Assembly (NCBI RefSeq): GCF_003514505.1
Contig: NZ_DOPX01000010.1
Coordinates: forward strand, 1-64,000
DNA length: 64,000 bases
From: Proteiniclasticum sp.
GTDB lineage: Bacteria; Bacillota; Clostridia; Clostridiales; Clostridiaceae
Reading direction: 5' to 3'
The notes below the pieces were generated by a model. The model was not told where the DNA came from, did no database searches, and was given only the letters and a program-made list of their open reading frames with translations. Shown here piece after piece: positions 61,455-64,000 of this stretch (positions are counted from its first letter, which is position 1; each line of letters begins with the position of its first letter). Made by a program: the position numbers and the translations under genes.

Positions 61455-62639
61455 CTATTCATTTGTAGAAACTGCCGTATCGTTGAGACTTTCTGAGATC
61501 TTCAACAGAATTGATTCCCTTGAAGGTTCCTTATCTGTATGATAGAACATACGAAGAACTAAGTCTCCTTTGACTGCTAGAATTTCCCATTCATTCCTAA
61601 CATAGACCTCATCTAATCCATCTACAAGCACTTCTTCAAAATCACTGACAACAGTTCCATAGTATAGACTGGCTTTCAGCGATTCCAGAAACCGTTCTCG
61701 AATCCTTTGACTTTTGATGAGATATACGTCTTGATAAAGAGAGAGGTACCCATCAGGTCCATCGTAATATTCGTGAGTTTTAATCACTTCCCCAAAAACT
61801 GTTTTTCTGCTTTTATATTCTCCGTTATAGGAAACGGAAGATTCTTCTTTGCGAAATTCTCCTTCATGAAACTCCTCAATGGTTATGAATGGCCCTTCAA
61901 AAGAGCTGGGACTATCTCCTCTTACTGAGGTGGATCCCTCAATGAGCCCTAGAATCAGAACCCCTGAAACAAATACTGCAACAATGCCTTTTTTCCAGAT
62001 TCTCATTGCTTTTTCAAAAGGAGTGATTGTCCTAAGAGGTACACCTTTTTTTAATTTCAAGATCAGGTACTGACTGCTGATCATTCCTATCGCATAATAC
62101 CCGATGCCTAATGCAATCGTTCCAAATAAAAGGAATCCAAATGCCGGTGTATCAATGAGTATTTTATTAAAGGCCTCCACAAAAAACTTGAGATATTCTC
62201 CAACACTTCTTCTTGGATATCGGGACCTTTGTATCGTAAAGAGAATAAAATATGTGACAATCAAAGATAGAAATTCCTTCAGAAAACCCTTTCTCAATAT
62301 CTTAACAGACTCTATCTGATCCTCAGGTTGTGTATAGAATTCTAGTGGATCTGTATTTTTGTCTGCAGAAAAAATCTGAATCTGACGCTTTCCGCATACA
62401 TGGGTCCATCCACATTCCTCATAAACAAGGATCTGTTCTTCTGGAATCTTTCCATCTTCCAGCCTTTTATCGTCCACGATCTCCACCCGGTAGCTGAGAT
62501 TCTTTGGTTCATCTTTTCGGAATCTGCTGAGTTGATGACCTCTTTTATCAAGAATCAGGCCTTTCTTAGCTTTTCTCTCATAAAACTCTTCCGTTTCTAC
62601 AAGCGAAAAAGAACTTGGATGCAAACTGTATCTTTTCAT
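61455..62639 (-). CDS. DUF2812 membrane protein, copy 2
   Basis: 394 residues. The N-terminal DUF2812 domain (residues 1-110) has SLVETEEFYERKAKKGLILD, LSRFRKDEPKNLSYRVEI and YEECGWTHVCGKRQIQIFS. Three hydrophobic segments follow near 125-145, 160-190 and 225-240, and then a C-terminal domain of about 150 residues, probably outside. It is a paralogue of the upstream gene (many identical segments). DUF2812 proteins often lie with PadR regulators. Function unknown. Confidence 0.83.
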   Translation of the reverse strand: MKRYSLHPSSFSLVETEEFYERKAKKGLILDKRGHQLSRFRKDEPKNLSYRVEIVDDKRLEDGKIPEEQILVYEECGWTHVCGKRQIQIFSADKNTDPLEFYTQPEDQIESVKILRKGFLKEFLSLIVTYFILFTIQRSRYPRRSVGEYLKFFVEAFNKILIDTPAFGFLLFGTIALGIGYYAIGMISSQYLILKLKKGVPLRTITPFEKAMRIWKKGIVAVFVSGVLILGLIEGSTSVRGDSPSSFEGPFITIEEFHEGEFRKEESSVSYNGEYKSRKTVFGEVIKTHEYYDGPDGYLSLYQDVYLIKSQRIRERFLESLKASLYYGTVVSDFEEVLVDGLDEVYVRNEWEILAVKGDLVLRMFYHTDKEPSRESILLKISESLNDTAVSTNE

Positions 62640-62697
62640 ATAAGCCCTCCAGTGTTATTCTGTCTGCTATGAGTGTTTCAGCTCTTTCATTCTGTCT

Positions 62698-63888
62698 TTA
62701 TGATTTTCCAAAAGACCATTCTTTACTATTTAAAATCTCCGAGAGCTTATGGAGAAACTCTTCCTGTGACAACTGGTTTTCAGAAAAGGTTGAAATACTA
62801 AAGACAAAATCTTCTTTCACCACTACAATATCAAAGCTGTTTTTCACATAAACCTCATCCAGTCCAGCTACACTCATCTCAACATAGTCTTCTTGATATA
62901 AACTATAAAAGCTTTCATTTTTCAGTACCTCTACCAGCATCCCTCGGAGTTTATCATTCTTGATCTCATAGACTTCCTGAATAAAAGTAATATCTTTATA
63001 AAACTGATTGCTGCTTTCCTGGATCTTAATGATTTCTCCCCAGATGGTATTTTTCTTTCTATAGTAGTCCTCTCCCAGAATGGAATACTCACTCGGAGGT
63101 GCTTTTGAAACGTCGAAATCTGAAAGTGTTACATAAGGTCCTGCTACTTCACTGGGATCTTCCCGCTTCTCATATGTGAGGATCTCTGGAGCACTCATTA
63201 GAAGCAGTCCGACCAAAACTACAATGATTGCTCCTTTTTTCAAAGGCTTCACTTTCTTTGCTAATGGCTTGATTTTTCGAAGGGGTATTCCCTTCTTCAG
63301 CCTGGAAATATAGTACTGACTGCTGGCAATACCAAAGATGTAATTTCCAATTCCATTGAAAAGAATCAGTATGAAGAGTATCGCAAGAGAAGGCTGATTA
63401 ATGAAGAGTTTGAAATATGAGGAACCCATATTCTTCATAAAATCCCCAAAATTACTTCCACCAAATGCTCGAAGATTTGCTAGGAACATAAGTGACCATG
63501 AGGCCAACAAACTGATAAATGCGATAAGATCAGTTTTCCTTAGAATCTTAATGGATTCGATCTGATCTTCCGGCTGGTAGTAAAGCTCTGGAGGATCTGT
63601 ACTCTTGTCTGCTGAAAAAATCTGAATATGGCGGTGCCCACATACATGCGTCCAGCCGCATTCTTCGTAGATGGCAACCTGTTCTTCCGGTATCTTTCGT
63701 TCTTTTAGCTTATCATAATCGATGACTTCTACCCGGTAGCTGAGCTGCTTTGGTTCTTCCTTTCTGAATCTACTGAGATAGTCTCCACGCTTCTCCAGAA
63801 TGAGTCCTTTCTCTGCTTTTTTCTCATAGAACTCTTCAATCTCTACTAAAGAATAGGAACTTGGATGAAAATAGTACTTCTTCTTCAT
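62698..63888 (-). CDS. DUF2812 membrane protein, copy 1
   Basis: 396 residues, close paralogue of the next gene: SLVEIEEFYEKKAEKGLILE, LSRFRKEEPKQLSYRVEV, YEECGWTHVCGHRHIQIFS. The membrane segments and C-terminal domain are in the same order. Its ATG overlaps the stop of the upstream PadR gene by 3 bases (ATGA), so translation is coupled. This suggests a signalling unit in which the membrane protein responds together with the PadR regulator. Confidence 0.83.
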   Translation of the reverse strand: MKKKYYFHPSSYSLVEIEEFYEKKAEKGLILEKRGDYLSRFRKEEPKQLSYRVEVIDYDKLKERKIPEEQVAIYEECGWTHVCGHRHIQIFSADKSTDPPELYYQPEDQIESIKILRKTDLIAFISLLASWSLMFLANLRAFGGSNFGDFMKNMGSSYFKLFINQPSLAILFILILFNGIGNYIFGIASSQYYISRLKKGIPLRKIKPLAKKVKPLKKGAIIVVLVGLLLMSAPEILTYEKREDPSEVAGPYVTLSDFDVSKAPPSEYSILGEDYYRKKNTIWGEIIKIQESSNQFYKDITFIQEVYEIKNDKLRGMLVEVLKNESFYSLYQEDYVEMSVAGLDEVYVKNSFDIVVVKEDFVFSISTFSENQLSQEEFLHKLSEILNSKEWSFGKS

Positions 63889-64000
63889 GTGAGATCCTCC
63901 AGTATTTTTCCATCATCCACCTGATTTTTCAGGCGCTGGTATTCTTCTTTCAGGGCTTCTATGCCGAGGGCTGTGATATGGTAGGTTTTTTTCCTTCCTT
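63885..64000 (-). CDS. PadR-family regulator, 3' end only
   Basis: The minus-strand frame from the window end to the stop at 63885 encodes 38 residues: it contains KTYHITALGIEALKEEY, the PadR winged-helix wing and following helix. Its first part lies outside the window. It overlaps the DUF2812 start by 3 bases. PadR proteins are usually ligand-sensitive repressors of their own operon. Confidence 0.75.
   Translation of the reverse strand, partial: GRKKTYHITALGIEALKEEYQRLKNQVDDGKILEDLT

Noticed and set aside
1..64000. tRNA, rRNA or well-known riboswitch
   Set aside because: I looked for typical conserved stretches and saw none; a covariance-model scan would be decisive.

Overview
The window looks like chromosomal DNA of an anaerobic, flagellated, amino-acid or peptide fermenting member of the Firmicutes (class Clostridia). 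The reasons are the flagellin, strong AGGAGG-type ribosome binding sites with some GTG and TTG starts, an [FeFe] hydrogenase with ferredoxin-type partners, a Rex-like operator, a large oligopeptide importer and a BrnQ-type amino-acid carrier. I cannot name the genus. I found no rRNA, tRNA, CRISPR array or intact insertion sequence.

Layout. 1-3.7 kb: the 3' part of a flagellin gene, then an AT-rich two-component pair (kinase plus receiver protein) and a frameshifted beta-propeller gene. 3.8-6.7 kb: an anchored hypothetical protein, an esterase, a small MGMT-type protein and an aldo/keto reductase. 6.7-9.7 kb: a metal or siderophore-type ABC importer. 9.8-19.4 kb: a hydrogen and redox region. 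It has hypB, a 924-residue FeS flavoprotein, hypA and a membrane protein on the minus strand, then a transposase-derived gene and an FAD oxidoreductase on the plus strand, then a group B-like [FeFe] hydrogenase with its small 2Fe-2S protein. A Rex-type operator sits in the hydrogenase promoter and a weaker one lies upstream of hypB, so the two units may share NADH/NAD control. 19.6-21.7 kb: small envelope and stress proteins, and a TetR regulator with a perfect FadR-type operator. 22-29 kb: a radical SAM protein and an opp operon read from a consensus promoter. 29.5-34.9 kb: small enzymes of mixed function. 35-40 kb: a DUF1576 membrane protein with a partner, then an ArgR-type regulated unit (tandem ARG-like boxes, an 18-codon leader ORF with adjacent Arg codons, an NhaC-family antiporter and argH). 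40-48.2 kb: an ECF sigma and anti-sigma pair, brnQ, trmO, a short-chain dehydrogenase, dodecin, a three-part gamma-glutamylcyclotransferase-like protein and a WYL-type regulator. 48.4-52.6 kb: a ChvE-type sugar ABC importer. 52.7-57.9 kb: a 1.7-kilocodon secreted repeat protein. 58.3-64 kb: a MerR-RDD membrane regulator, a MATE exporter, and a PadR/DUF2812/DUF2812 operon cut by the window end.

The most unusual object is the substrate-binding protein of the opp operon (23134-24876). Its first roughly 70 residues after the lipoprotein linker look like the normal C-terminus of the OppA family. The canonical N-terminus follows, and the protein stops exactly where that C-terminal segment would normally begin. 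This is the arrangement of a natural circular permutation. Other items worth attention are the apparently domesticated IS481-like transposase next to an FAD oxidoreductase, hypAB without a visible [NiFe] enzyme, the ArgR-type leader arrangement in front of nhaC-argH, and the MerR-RDD regulator behind a 19-bp-spaced promoter.
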